The notes under the pieces: model-generated
Seen by the model: only the letters and a program-made list of their open reading frames with translations
What the model was told of the DNA's origin: nothing
Database searches by the model: none
Shown here: positions 10,493 through 22,262 of the stretch, piece after piece
How positions within the stretch are numbered: the first letter of the stretch is position 1
Layout: the number at the start of each line of letters is the position of its first letter
Translations under genes and position numbers: made by a program
Source: Neonectria sp. B-13
Taxonomy: Eukaryota > Ascomycota > Sordariomycetes > Hypocreales > Nectriaceae
Assembly: GCA_002682825.1 (NCBI GenBank)
Contig: NOKP01000006.1
Span: forward strand, 558,001 to 622,000
DNA: 64,000 nucleotides
Direction: 5' to 3'

Positions 10493-11620
10493 GTTGATGT
10501 GACCAGAAAAATGTAGAGAAAGTCAGACGGATCTTTGCGAAGCGTTGCCTTGTTCTGGAGAAGCAATACAGAGAGGATTTTAATCCTGTGAGGCAGGCAG
10601 GCGGAGCTGGCGTGAGCAGGCTGATGAACGGGGCTTCGCCTTTGGTGAACAATGAACCCTGCTCACATGTCCACTTTCGGAGACATTTTACAGACGAAGG
10701 ATGGCAAGCAAGGAAAGGGATTCATGCGCGTCACAGCTCGCATGATGGCGATGGCGGTAAGACACAAGAAGAAACCGCCACAGGCTAGGGCGGCTGACCG
10801 GGGCCGAGATTGCAGGGCGAAATGGATGGATGAAACCGCCCTCGTAGCAGATTTAGACGCTCGCCTCAGCCCTATGCGCCAGGAACACGACAGGCTAAGC
10901 AGTAAGCATGCAATTAAGCGCCTGGGCCCTTGTCTCGCGCTCGTTATCCAGCCTGTTACGGTACAGACTAACTTTATCTGGGGCACTGTGCACACGTACC
11001 GCCTTGGGATGGGGGAGAAGCCGCGCCAGAGGTGATGCCGGCCGCGCCTATGTGGGCGTGTTGGCGTGTCTGAGAGCCCCAATCGGACCATCGATTTACT
11101 ATGGGGAAGGGAAATGAACAGGAGGTTTGCATGCAACTCCCACAGCGCAACGGACGACACGATCAATCAGGAGCCCTGCATGTCCACATCTTGCCCACTT
11201 TATTCACTTTGTGCTCGATTTAGTGTGCTTACAGCCTCCAATCCTATGCAACGATTGAGATCGTCCCTGACCAGCCCTGTCTGTTCCTGGACAAGAATGG
11301 CCAAGCTTCCTCGAGCTAGCAACCCTGCCGGAACATGCTTGATGTGGCTCCATTTGGCGAGCCGTGAATGGGACTTCCGTTCTGTAATAAGGAGAAAACA
11401 AGGCAAAGCCTCGAAGGATTTTATCAAGGATGGCCCGGACGACCCGAAGCAACGAAGCTGAGCTTGGGGGCCATGCAGCTGCTGGACCCAAATCTCCCGA
11501 TGCGGTGGTCCCGGATTGTATCTTGCTTTAAGTTGAACGACTCCCGTCCTCTAACTCCTGTCTGTTGGTTCGTAACTGTCTTGCTAGTTTAGAAGCGTTG
11601 GACCACATCGCTCCCTCAAG
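10493..11620. other. Divergent intergenic region
   Basis: Contains the promoters of the ankyrin gene (minus) and the large secreted protein gene (plus). Open frames around 10650-11170 overlap on both strands and show no domain. No gene is called. Confidence 0.5.
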
Positions 11621-14600
11621 ATGGCCCTCATTCCTTTCGTTCTTTTGGCCCTTGCCTCTTCGACCCAGGCGAACCCCCTATGGGGTCTGATCCGGCGTCA
11701 AGAAGCCCTATGCGGGAACCCAGACGTGGCTACGGCGGCCAGTCTGGTAGTGCCTGGTGCACAGGGAGACGTGACCTTCACGCCGTCTCAGGTCGCCGAC
11801 ACAGCGCTCTGGACGCTGCCGACGCCGACGACTCTCTCCGAGACCGAGACCGTCTATCCGTTCGGATATGTCTGGGTGCCGTCTGAGCCGGTGGTTCTGG
11901 AAGTCCCTGCTCTTCCTACCGCTGACGTTCCTTACCCGTTGCCCGAGGGTGCGTCCGCGACGCTGTGCAATGCTGCGCAAATCCCCGCCAACACTTCAGT
12001 CCCTACCACTACAGCCATTGTCGAGAACCCGACTACGACTCCTACTGTTCTTCCCGTGATCTCCACAACATTCACAGATCCGGTTGAAGAGCCCGGTACA
12101 ACAACTCCCACGACGTTGCCGGAGACAACTACTACTGTTCCTCCCGTGATTTCCACCACATTCACAGACATCGTTCAGGACCCAACAACTCCTACCACTC
12201 TTTCAACTGCTGAAGAGACGACCACATCGGTCGCTCCCGTAATCTCCTCTACGTTTACAGACATCGTCCAGGACCCAACCACTCCTACGACCCCTACTAC
12301 TGCTCCTGAGACCACCAGTGCCGAGACAACTACTGCCGAGACAACTACTGCCGAGACTACTACTGCCGAGACTACTACTGCCGAGACTACTACTGCCGAG
12401 ACTACTACCACGGCTGAGACGACCACGGCTGAGACTACCACTGCTGAGACTACCACTGCTGAGACTACCACTGCCGAGGACACCACCACTGCTGATGATG
12501 GTATCACAACCAGCGAGCAGCCGGATGGAACCACTAGCTTCCCGGAGTTTGATCCTCCCACGACCGTTGTCAGCGGCCCTGAGGCTACTGACGACGCCAT
12601 CGATGCCGGCCCTATTCTCTTCGCTCTTTGGTTCAACCGTGACAACCTTCAAACCGAAGATAAGAAGGAAGAGTACATCAAAAAGTCCGAGGAGACTCGC
12701 GACGATATCCTGGTCCTGTGGAACAACTTTGACATCAAGCCAGAGATTCCCTCACCCTGTGGCCAGCTGTCTTTGAAGAAGAGGAGCCTCATCTCGGGCA
12801 TTCTCGATGTCCTCGACGACGCTGCTAAGCTCATCGGTTGTGCCACCAAGGTCATCTCAAACCTGGTCGACAACGTGAAGCTGCCTGATCCCCCGATTGA
12901 CATCATCATTACCCTCACCGATACGCTCAAAGAGATTTCGGAGAAGCTTAAGGAAGAGGAGAAGGAGCAGGAGAGCGATAAGCCCACGACAACTGATGAA
13001 GTTTCGAGCACAGAGGAGCCAACCACTACTACAACCAGCTGTGCCGAGACTGGCGTCGAGAGCTGTACTCAGACGGTCTATCTATCGACGTCTTTCTATA
13101 AGGATGGAGACGCCGACACTTCAACCGTCAAGACGGTCACTACCGAGGACTGCGTGACAATCACCCAGTGTGATGCTGAGGCTACGACTGAGGTCACAAC
13201 TGTGACTACCATGACTTCTTCTGCCAGCTCCGAGGTCATCTGCGATGTGGACTGCACCAAGTGCAACCCCGAGAGGCGATGGGCACAGCCTACGTTCACT
13301 CCCGAAGAGCGCCGGGCCCGCCGGGACATTGTCAAGCGTCTGGATAACATGGACCAGGCGAAGTATGACACCGACGAGAAGAAGGACTTATACATCCGTA
13401 GACAGATCGGCGAACTCTCAACGAACCTCAACTGGAACACCATCACCACCAACGTCGTGTCCATCGATGCTCCCTGGGAAGATTTCCAAGCCGGGCTTTC
13501 AGTGGAGGGTCTGGTTGGGTACGTCACAGCTATTGCACGTCTATGAAACTATTACTGACTTCCTTCTAGATGTACTGGAGTTACAATTGCCTCCGACAAG
13601 GGCAGCTGGCTTGCTCACTTTGTAAGTTGAAAATCTTTGAGTCTAGTACAGACTTGATAAAAAGAGAACGTTAACTGACAATTTGATCAAGATGGAACCG
13701 GGATTCTTCTATGATCAGAACCTGCCCGAGGATGACGCGGCCAACAATGGCCGAAAGAACCTCTGGGACGATATGATGAACCAGCTTCGGGATGCTGAGG
13801 GTACCGCCATTTCAGACAGGTTCAACCCTCCTGCAAGGTTGGCTGTTGCCGATGGTATCCTTGCCTCGGACACAAACGTCCAGATCTTCGTTTCCGCGCC
13901 CCGTATTCCGGACACCACGTTCGAGGACCCTACCCTCCGCTACCCCGACCGCGTTGCTGAGCTCATCGACATCTTGACCAACGAGAACGGACCGTTCCCG
14001 GGTGTTGAGGTTATCACCAAGACCTACGTGAAGCCGCCTGCCGAGGAGACCGACGACGAGATCGACGCCCGACTCAAGACGGCTCGTGGTATCATGTTCA
14101 TCGAGTTCGACGACTTCCAAGAGAACTGGGCGACGGGCGAGTACGACAGCAAAATGTGGCGTGTCTGGCAGGAGCGCAGCTACTACGAGCGCATGATGAC
14201 CGCCGCCGCAGACCCGTCTCCTACCTGTGCGAGACACGAGGACGATGCTGCGGGAATGGACCCAAGCACCGCCAACGCGCTGGCAAAGAAGTTCTGCGAG
14301 GACAGCAGCGTCAACTTTGATGAGAACGCCGAGCTCCAGCTTGGTGGCGGCGACCTGGATCCTACCCAGGACCTCGCTGCTGACATCAAGTTCAACTTTG
14401 AGAAGAAGGACGGGGATTGCTCCATGACTTGCACAGAGATCTATGCAAAGATGGTCTCTACCTGTAAGAACCACTCCATTAATATGACACTTGGACACCT
14501 TGCTAACTATATGTCTAGGCCAATACACCAGCCACTTGTACACCGGCCAGGGCGAGTTCGACCTTGGTTGCGGCAAGTATACCATGGACACCATCAAGGT

Positions 14601-15087
14601 CGAGGAAGAGGAGGAGCCGGCGCCGGAGCCCACAGCGCCGGCCGAGGTCAACAACTGCGCGGACTCGACCGTCTTCACCAAGTTCAGCCTCAGCCAGGCG
14701 GAGGAGGCCATCACCGACTTCTGCGGGCACGAGATCGTGCTGCCCACAGCCGCGCAGCCCGTCTTCAAGACGTACAAGATGGACGGCGTGACACTGCAGC
14801 TCATCACGCAGTGGACCACGACCGGCCTGCAGGGCTGCAACGTGAGCCCCGACGGCGGATACCACCCGGAGTTGTCGCAGTCAGACTGCGAGGCGCGCTT
14901 CAAGGGCGCCGTCAACAACTGCAACACCGATACCACCGACGACAAGTACGGCCAGCATCCCTACGTGTGGAACAGCCCCAACGGCTGCATCGACTTCTGG
15001 ATCTACGGCGACGGCGAGGACTTTGACTGCGAGGGTCTGGGAACGTTGCCTGTTCCTTGTATGGATGCGGGCCAGAAGCTGGATTAA
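11621..15087 (+). CDS. Very large secreted Thr-rich mucin-like protein
   Basis: Four exons (11621-13518, 13570-13621, 13692-14463, 14519-15087) give 1096 residues. The N-terminus MALIPFVLLALASSTQA is a clear signal peptide. Residues about 125-300 are almost entirely Thr, Pro and Glu. They include two spaced copies of VISTTFTD and a run of ETTTA units from a 15-bp minisatellite, so this arm should be heavily O-glycosylated. Then come a helical charged region ending in KEEEKEQESDK, a second Thr-rich patch, and a Cys-containing region (DVDCTKCNPERRW). The C-terminal 250 residues are Cys-rich: a GCNVSPDGG..ELSQSDC stretch leads into a CNTDTTDDKYG motif of a kind I associate with fungal secreted proteins. 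No catalytic domain is recognised. The likely role is at the cell surface or wall. Confidence 0.8.
12320..12480 (+). repeat. 15-bp coding minisatellite (ETTTA units)
   Basis: About ten in-frame copies of a 15-bp unit, consensus GCCGAGACTACTACT, encode a run of A-E-T-T-T. Some copies are identical, others differ at third positions, and one three-base insertion adds an extra Thr. Such arrays change copy number readily by slippage or unequal exchange, so the length of this arm should vary between strains. Confidence 0.9.
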
Positions 15088-15857
15088 GGGCGTTGCTGCA
15101 AGGACGCAGTGATTTGTTACTATTATTGTATATATATAAATCAGAAGGTGGCCTCTGGTTCCACTGCCCCGTCAACATTTTGTCTGTTTGGAGAGCTGTT
15201 TGCATCTGTGATTTGCTTCCGTAATGATAGCTGGTCTCTTTCCTCGAGAAGCGTACTACGGATGTCGGTCGCCTGAGCTTGCAATTAACGCGCCATCCAA
15301 GAATAGGAATCCAGTTAAATATCTAGTAAGATGCCCCCCACACTAACACCGCAGCCTAGACTCAGCAGTCACGAAGGCCGTTCTCAATCCATGTGACCAA
15401 TTCGCGATTGCGTGCTCTGGCGATAAGACGGCTGACAGAGGTCACTTGAACCACAAGACGTCATCAACGCCTTCAATCACGAAAACATCGCAACGCTCAT
15501 CCGCCGAAACATCACAAACCCCGCCAATCAAGTTGCTCAAACTGCTGGGATAGCAGTGATCTTGGCGCGATTGAGACACTGGATCTGGAAACGATTAGGC
15601 CTGTACGCTGTGGCTGTGTCTGCCGCATGCATGCCAGTCTCTCTGCCCAATAATGACTTGCTACTTGTTTCATATAGCAAACGCGTTGCGAGTGTGTGAT
15701 CGCAGCCTAAAAAGGAATGCAATGTCGTGCTTGGAGCAGCACTAAGTCACTTGACCGCCCCGTGTCCAGTTGCTCCTCCGCGTCTCTTCATCAAAGGCTT
15801 TATAGATGAGCGAAGCAGTATTAAATCAAGCCATCCTTGGTACTCTGCAACCCGACT
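15088..15857. other. Intergenic between mucin-like gene and MFS gene
   Basis: 3' flank of the secreted-protein gene (TATATATAAATC at about 15129) and promoter of the transporter. No gene seen. Confidence 0.5.
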
Positions 15858-17912
15858 ATGGCGTTCTTATTCTCATCGTGGCGAAGAAGCCAGCCTGTTC
15901 CACTAGAGGGAGCTGGCGACCAAGCCACAGACCCGTCGAGCAGCGCATTTTGGGCACCGTCCAACGAGGATGAGATCCCGCTCCTTGGCAGTGACCAGAA
16001 ATCACCCTCCGAATCAGCCACGAGTGTTTCTGGAGTTTCTCCTCTAGGTGAACCATTGAACGAGAAGCGTTTCTGGTGGCAAAGAACGCAAGGCTTTGAT
16101 GGCGAGGCTATTGCAACGCAGGAGTCTGTCTACGATGACCCCGTTCTTGCAAAGAGATATGAACCCCGCCCCGACTGGGAAAACATTCATCGGTTTGATC
16201 CCTCGGCTCGGTGGACCTGGAACGAGGAGCACAAAGTGGTCAGGAAGATTGACCTCAGAATTATGATTTTTGCCTGCGTCACGTTCATGGCTCTGCAGCT
16301 TGATCGAGCCAACCTCAGCCAGGCACTCTCTGACAATTTCTTATCAGATCTGGGTCTTGACACCAATGGTAGTAGCGCATGAAATCTGATCGTGCGAGGA
16401 CTGACTAATCATATGGCCCAGACTATAATCTCGGAAACACGCTTTTCAAGCTGGCTTTCCTCTGTGCTGAGCTCCCGTCGCAAATATTGAGTAAATGGGT
16501 CGGCCCAGATCGATGGATTCCCATGCAGATGTGCCTCTGGAGCATCGTGTCAATCAGCCAATTTTGGCTAAAGGATAAAGCCACCTTCTTGCTGACGCGC
16601 GTGCTATTGGCCATCTGCGAGGGTGGCTTCATCCCCGACGTGAGTCCACCGGCCCGTGATATAACACGGGTAGAAGCTTACCGCGGATAGATAATCTTGT
16701 ATCTCAGCTATTTCTACAAATCCCACGAGTTATCCCTACGCCTTGCACTCTTCTGGGCAGCCATGTCGCTCTCTGACATCGTCGCCGGGTTTCTCGCCGC
16801 GGGTCTTTTGCAGCTTCGCGGGCTGTATGGCTTGGAAGGATGGCGGTGGCTGTTCCTGATTGAGGCGAGTAACACCCCGAAAGTGGTTCGATTAAGTCCA
16901 TAACTGAGATTGCATATAGGGCGGCTTGACCTTTTCGGTAGGCTTGCTCGCTTTCGGCCTCATGCCGCCGTCCCCGACTCAAACCGCAAATTGGTTCCGA
17001 GGGGAAAAGGGATGGTTTAGTGAGAGGTATTTGAAAACGCGACGCGGTTTTCTCTGAATGTCTGCTGATATTTCAGCAGAGAAGAAGTCATCATGGTCAA
17101 CCGAGTCATCCGAGACGACCCGAGCAAAGGAGACATGCACAATCGACAGGCCATTACCCCGAAGCTACTGATGCAGAGCTTGCTTGACTATGATCTGTGG
17201 CCACTTTACATCCTCGGTCTTTTCTGGGAGCAGCCAGTTGTACCTCCGAAGCAGTATCTCACTCTGACTCTCCGTGACCTCGGTTTCAGCACCGTCGTCA
17301 CGAACATCTTGACGGTCCCTACCATGTTTTTGACCATGTGCACCATTATGGGCATCACGTACCTGTCGGAACTCCTAGATGAGAGAGCCCTGATTGCCAT
17401 GATTTCCCAGATCTGGGCCCTTCCGTTCCTGGTATTTCTGTACCTCGTGGATCTCACCCAGATCAACCGATGGGCTGCGTGGGGGATATTGACGCTCCTG
17501 CTCGCATACCCGTCCCGTAAGCCTCGGCCCAGACATCTATCGATCTTGCCGCTAATGTGCAATGGCAGCCCACGCCATCCAGGTGAGCTGGAACTCTCGG
17601 AACTCGAACGCTGTCCGACTCCGCACGGTTTCCGCGGCTTTGTACAACATGAGCGTGCAGACCGCCGGAATCATGGCGTCGAACATCTACCGGGCCGACG
17701 ACAAACCCCGCTACCGGCGAGGGAACCGGAACCTCATCAGCATCGCGTGCATGAATATAGGTCTGTATCTGCTGGTAAAGGCGTACTATATGTGGCGCAA
17801 CAAGGTTAGGGAGCAGAAATGGGGTGCCATGTCGGACGAGCAGCGACGGCATTACCTTGATACCACGGGCGACGAGGGAAACAAGAGACTAGACTTTCGG
17901 TTTGCGCACTAA
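15858..17912 (+). CDS. MFS transporter, Dal5/TNA1-like anion:cation symporter type
   Basis: Six exons (15858-16368, 16422-16639, 16691-16864, 16920-17026, 17077-17516, 17569-17912) encode 597 residues. Family signatures of the fungal ACS/Dal5 branch are clear: [20 protein letters not shown] then [12 protein letters not shown] in helix 1, [30 protein letters not shown] followed by [29 protein letters not shown], and the C-terminal [11 protein letters not shown]. This group imports organic acids and vitamins such as allantoate, nicotinate or pantothenate; the substrate here is unknown. A long hydrophilic N-terminus of about 130 residues precedes the first helix. Intron 3 (16865-16919) fits only as a GC-AG intron (GAG|GCGAGT..TATAG|GGCGGC). 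The ATG at 15858 is the first in frame. Confidence 0.88.
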
Positions 17913-18662
17913 TGTCGACTTCCCCAGACGCCAAGGGGGGTCATACAGTGATGCACGTATCCCTAGTCCTTCTCCGCGTCGCGCTGATGCCATTCCCGGG
18001 TCCTAGCCGGTTCGGACTTCGAAACGGCTGCTGATCAGGCTGGCAGGCCGGGCCGTCCTTGGACTACACTCGCCCACGTCTCCGCGACATCTGGGACCCG
18101 TGTGTGGCGCTGGCCAATGTGACGACCATCTCAACACTTTCACCTCCCTCTTTGGTCGGGGTAAGGCTGTCGCCGAAGTCCATGGCGCGATGCGATGCAG
18201 GTGTCTAGATATACGCGTCCTGGTGGCTGTTACAGGCAGATGGTCTAGACCCGCAAATGCAGGTGGCAGGCATCTCCATGGCATGATCTGGGATGATGAC
18301 CGGTACAAATAAACCCGGTGCCAGCCAATCGTCATGTGAAGGCATCCCGATATGGTGAGGGGTTAACCTCATTTCTGGCTGTCATCGGATGTCGCCGTGC
18401 GCTCATTTGGCAGGGTCACACACACCCGGGTCAGCGGAACGCCACTGGAAGCCGTCAAACAACGGCTGGAGGCATTCATTTCGTTGAGGGCGAGCAAGGG
18501 CTGGACGAAGGATAAGAACCCTGGGCGGGACGCGGGGAGTTTGATGGCCCAACCCATCCAGGAATCAGGCCTTCAGCTCAGCTCAGCTCAGCAGCAGAAT
18601 TCGATACATCACATTTGTTGGAATCCGTGAAAATCGCACCCTCCCCAAGCGCAAGTCCTGCC
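17913..18662. other. Intergenic between MFS and carbonic anhydrase genes
   Basis: No gene seen. A short GCTCAGCTCAGCTCAGCAGCAG run at about 18575-18596 precedes the carbonic anhydrase start. Confidence 0.5.
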
Positions 18663-19388
18663 ATGGCCGCCTTCGTCTCCGTCGCCCCCGAACTCGAAGC
18701 CGCAAACCAGAGATATGCGGAGAGCTTCGCCGGAGCCCTGCTGCCCTCTCCGCCCCGTCGGTAAATATGCCTTCTCGAAGTTTGTACTGTTCTAGGATCA
18801 AGGGCTGAGTTTGGGACCCAGCAAGGTGCTAGTCGTCACATGCATGGACGCCAGATTAGATCCCGCTAAGGCTCTGGGGCTCGAGCTGGGCGACGCCCAC
18901 GTGATCAGGAATGTAAGTATTACTTATTACTGGCTTGCTGGATGCAACGTTGGGATTCTTATTCGAGGCATTGATTGATTGACCTGTTGCTGACTGCGGG
19001 TTTAGGCCGGAGGTCGTGCTGTCGAAGCCATGAGATCCATCTTGATCTCGCAGCAGCTCCTCGGAACCCGCGAGATCATCGTCCTGCACCATGTAAGCCC
19101 CGTCCCCAGATCCCGTCTCCTCCGCTGCGCCGCGTCCACAGCTAACCCGGCAATTAACAATCACAGACCGGATGCGGAATGCAGAAATTCTCCGACTCGG
19201 AATTTAGAACCAAGGTCCGCAAGGAACTCAACGAAGACGTCGACCACATCTCCTTCCTGCCCTTCAACGACTTAAGACAGAGCGTTCTCGACGACGTCCA
19301 GCTGCTGAAGAAGAGCCCCCTCATTCTGAACGTGCCGATCTCGGGGTACATCTACGATGTGAAGACGGGCTTGATTGAGCAGGTTTAA
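18663..19388 (+). CDS. Beta-carbonic anhydrase
   Basis: Four exons (18663-18760, 18822-18912, 19006-19092, 19167-19388) give a short 165-residue enzyme that interconverts CO2 and bicarbonate. The beta-class zinc site is complete: [11 protein letters not shown] supplies the Cys and the Asp/Arg dyad, and [16 protein letters not shown] supplies the zinc His and Cys. [20 protein letters not shown] is the usual second motif. The C-terminus [15 protein letters not shown] closes the fold. There is no N-terminal extension for mitochondrial import, so the protein is probably cytosolic. It matches the small single-domain fungal and bacterial type rather than the longer NCE103 type. The first junction joins SPPR to KVLVVTC, which restores the expected start of the fold. 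Confidence 0.9.
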
Positions 19389-20563
19389 AATCGCATTCTC
19401 GGCAGTGGGCATTTTCCGCCACACTGGACCGATCTTGGAGTTTTTGGAGGAGGAAGTTTCATTCGGGCATTTCTTGGAATATTTCATTTTCAGAGGGAAC
19501 ACGTACATAACCCTCACCTCATCTATGTCAATACCCAAACATAAATACCCAAGCATAGTACATAAATAGGGTACAATCAAACTATATGATTTTTACACAC
19601 TCACTACCGCACGCACTCTTGATGGTAAATTGACATAACATACACAGCTGTGTCAACACCCTACGCATATCTACCGGTCGGACAAGTCCAAATGATTTCA
19701 GTATCGCCAGCGTGCATCCATCTAAGCGACCACAAACATCGTCCATCAATACAGCCTGCCGACTCACTCGGGTTTTTTCATGCCGCTCACGTCATTCAGC
19801 TGTAAGTTATTGCGAGAAAAAAACGTTGCATTGCCGAAGCGTCGGCAGCGGCCGATCTGCGTAAGCGCCATGAGATGAGAATCGGGCGAGATGAGTGTTC
19901 CAGCATGCAGATCCCAACGCCTAATGACGTATTTTCTATTCCTAGGATACCATTCCTTGACTCGTATTTCACTAGCATCGACGAACAGAATTTGCAGATC
20001 TGACAACGTTGGACCATCGTTGGCATGCTTCGCTCTGCCCCCGCGGGGTTCCGCGTCCCGGGCCGGGCCGGCATCTTTAACCCGTGGCTGGATCATGCGG
20101 ATGAATGTAGGAACTTTTCGGAACGCCAGTGCCTAAGAAGTTGCTTTTTCTTCAAACGGTACCGAGCCTATTGCCCTAGGTTGCATGAGCCGGTTTCAGT
20201 GATCCTAGCATCGATCAAGGAATGAATGACCAATAAGTAAGAGCAGAGCTGCCTGATCTGACTCTCTTGTTTTGGGATGATGGAGGTTTACGTCACACCA
20301 AATCCACTCGCCGTTGTGCCGTTGTGCCGTTGTGCCGTTGTGCCGCTGTGCCGTTGTGCCCTTATGCCGCTGCTCTTGATTATATCAGCCAACTGAGAGT
20401 TGTGACTAATCTGCGTCCAAACAAGGCGAGTGTGAAGGGACCTGTCAGGCTATCTCCAATGTCCCGGATCACAAATATCAAAGTGTATATTGGGCGTTTC
20501 TGCACTGATAACCGGTGAAATAGGTTCCATCTTCGCCTGTGAATTACCAGCAAGGTACAACCC
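19389..20563. other. Convergent intergenic region with a minisatellite
   Basis: Lies between the 3' ends of the carbonic anhydrase (plus) and a Zn2Cys6 gene (minus). A 110-codon minus frame at 19764-20096 shows no domain. Apart from the GCCGTTGT array nothing is recognised. Confidence 0.5.
20310..20371. repeat. 8-bp tandem repeat (GCCGTTGT)n
   Basis: Seven consecutive 8-bp units of GCCGTTGT with single changes in unit 5 (GCCGCTGT) and unit 7 (GCCCTTAT), in noncoding DNA. Confidence 0.92.
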
Positions 20564-22262
20564 TCACATAACCAGCACCTTAGCTTCAGGCAATAATGAG
20601 GTCCATCTCTCCCCAGGCCTTCTTTTCCAAATCTGTCTGAGTGATTCCACTCCTTTCAACACATTCCCAAACCCACTACGCGCAAAGTGCCGCATCAAAA
20701 CGCCCTCGAAAAAGACCTTGTGCTCCTCCAACTTGCAATCAGAAGCTGCGACAAATGTGGCCCAAACCAGCACTTTCTGGCCAGGAGAGTCAAGGGGGAA
20801 GGCTTCAAGAGACTCTTTGAATCGCTGCACCCGGCTGATAGAGCTGATATCTTCTGTTGTGTCCAGAGAGGACGAGCTCTGTGGATCGAGGAAGACCTGG
20901 TGCAGATATATATCACGAGCTTGGTCCACTACCTCCGACACATTTGATAACACCCATGCTTGGTCTGGGTGCTGCCGGGCTGAGTAGTTCAAGCAGTCAA
21001 AAAGTTGGGCAGTCTGCCTCTGGGATGAGATGATTTCCACGCCAGTTTGCTCGCAAAGAAGCGGCGCCGCATAAACTCGCATTCTATGAATCCAAAATGT
21101 CAGAAACAGCTGAAGAGTTTTAACGCTATGCGACCGTTGGAAACTCACTTGTGGACCTGTCTCATGATGAAGTCGGTCAACTCCCCATCGCCAAGCCCGC
21201 GGATTCCGCCCATTGCGGTAACTGCTGACTCGAGCATCCGAAACAAAACAGGGAAGTCAGAGCATCCCGTCACCATCACAGCCGTCAAGAGCACAAGAAT
21301 TGTCACGAGGATGGAGTACTTGCTCGACTGGTTGCCGTGGACCAGTTCCTGCCGTTGTTGAAGGCCTCTGATAGCACGAGCATATAGCTGGCTGGATTTC
21401 GGATGCCAAAGCGTGTACATGTTTGTCTGCAGCTTGTTGTTTGATAATTGGTTGAGGCGCTGGTGGGCAGCAGCTGTAGCAAGGACGGCATTCATGACTA
21501 GGTCATCGGTCTGGGCCAAAGGAAGTATCAGGTGGCGCCACCCATTATGAAAGCCGTCGAACGCAATCATTTCATTGGCAATGTGTTCGGAAACTAGATC
21601 GTAGTGTGAGAGTTTGCGGAAAGATAAGTGCCACGGATTCCTTACAGTGTAGAAGCAGATTCCGGTTCCCCCGGGAAATGTTATCTGGGACTGGCTGAAA
21701 GAGAATGGCGTTGGTGAATGATAGTAATTCTTCATCATTTCTGAAAGTCGAGGCTCTGGCATGAAAGGCTCCAGCCAGAAACCCCGATGCGCCGGACTCG
21801 GCCAAGTCCCACCCTGACCGTTCTGTATCCGCGTGGTTATCGGGAGGCCTTTGTTGTAACTCTGCCATCAAGGTACCGGTGGTGCGTTCTGTGATTTCCA
21901 ACGGCTTTGCAACGCTTCCGTTGAGCTTCTCTTCTTTTCTGGACGGACAGATTAGCATAGGTTCTTTGACCTAGAGAAAGGGCAGTTTTAACTCACTCCT
22001 TGTAGACGCTCTCCATGGTCTTCCCTACCCACTTCCCTCTTGCAGCAACACCATCGTTGAAGCGATGTCTGATCCCCAAGCCACTACATTTCAACCCTTT
22101 TTCGGTGCATTTCTTGCAATGTGGCTCCCCACGGTCGCAGTGTATCCGTCGTTGCGAGCATTCATGACAACCTAACTGATCAAAATTATTGCCCTACACG
22201 AGCTCATGAATGATGAACGAACCTTTCGTCTTCGGGACATAGGGGCGTCTCTTGGGTGGCAT
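20564..22262 (-). CDS. Zn2Cys6 transcription factor with fungal-specific TF2-like C-terminus
   Basis: Five exons (22262-22223, 22171-21997, 21938-21646, 21593-21149, 21083-20564) give 490 residues. The zinc cluster is C15-x2-C18-x6-C25-x6-C32-x2-C35-x6-C42, split by intron 1, with RRIHCDRGEPHCKKC as its core. Intron 3 (21594-21645, GTAAGG..TAG) is needed to join NISRGNRNLLLHF to SEHIANEMIAFDGFHNGWR, the conserved start of the regulatory domain. That domain continues through LILPLAQTDDLVMNAVLATA to the C-terminal SLRQIWKRRPGERWTSLLP, the usual terminal signature of this class. It should act in the nucleus as a homodimeric activator or repressor. The divergent neighbour on the plus strand, 2.5 kb away, is the large WSC protein, but no regulatory link can be read. 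Confidence 0.88.

Noticed and set aside
13812..14945. 377-codon minus-strand open frame over the third and fourth exons of the secreted Thr-rich protein
   Set aside because: It is the antisense shadow of a GC-rich coding region, crosses the introns of the plus-strand gene and shows no domain.
21823..21876. A 54-nt intron (GTACCT..CAG) in the Zn2Cys6 gene
   Set aside because: It leaves the wrong reading frame; the intron at 21594-21645 with a better GTAAGG donor restores the conserved domain start.
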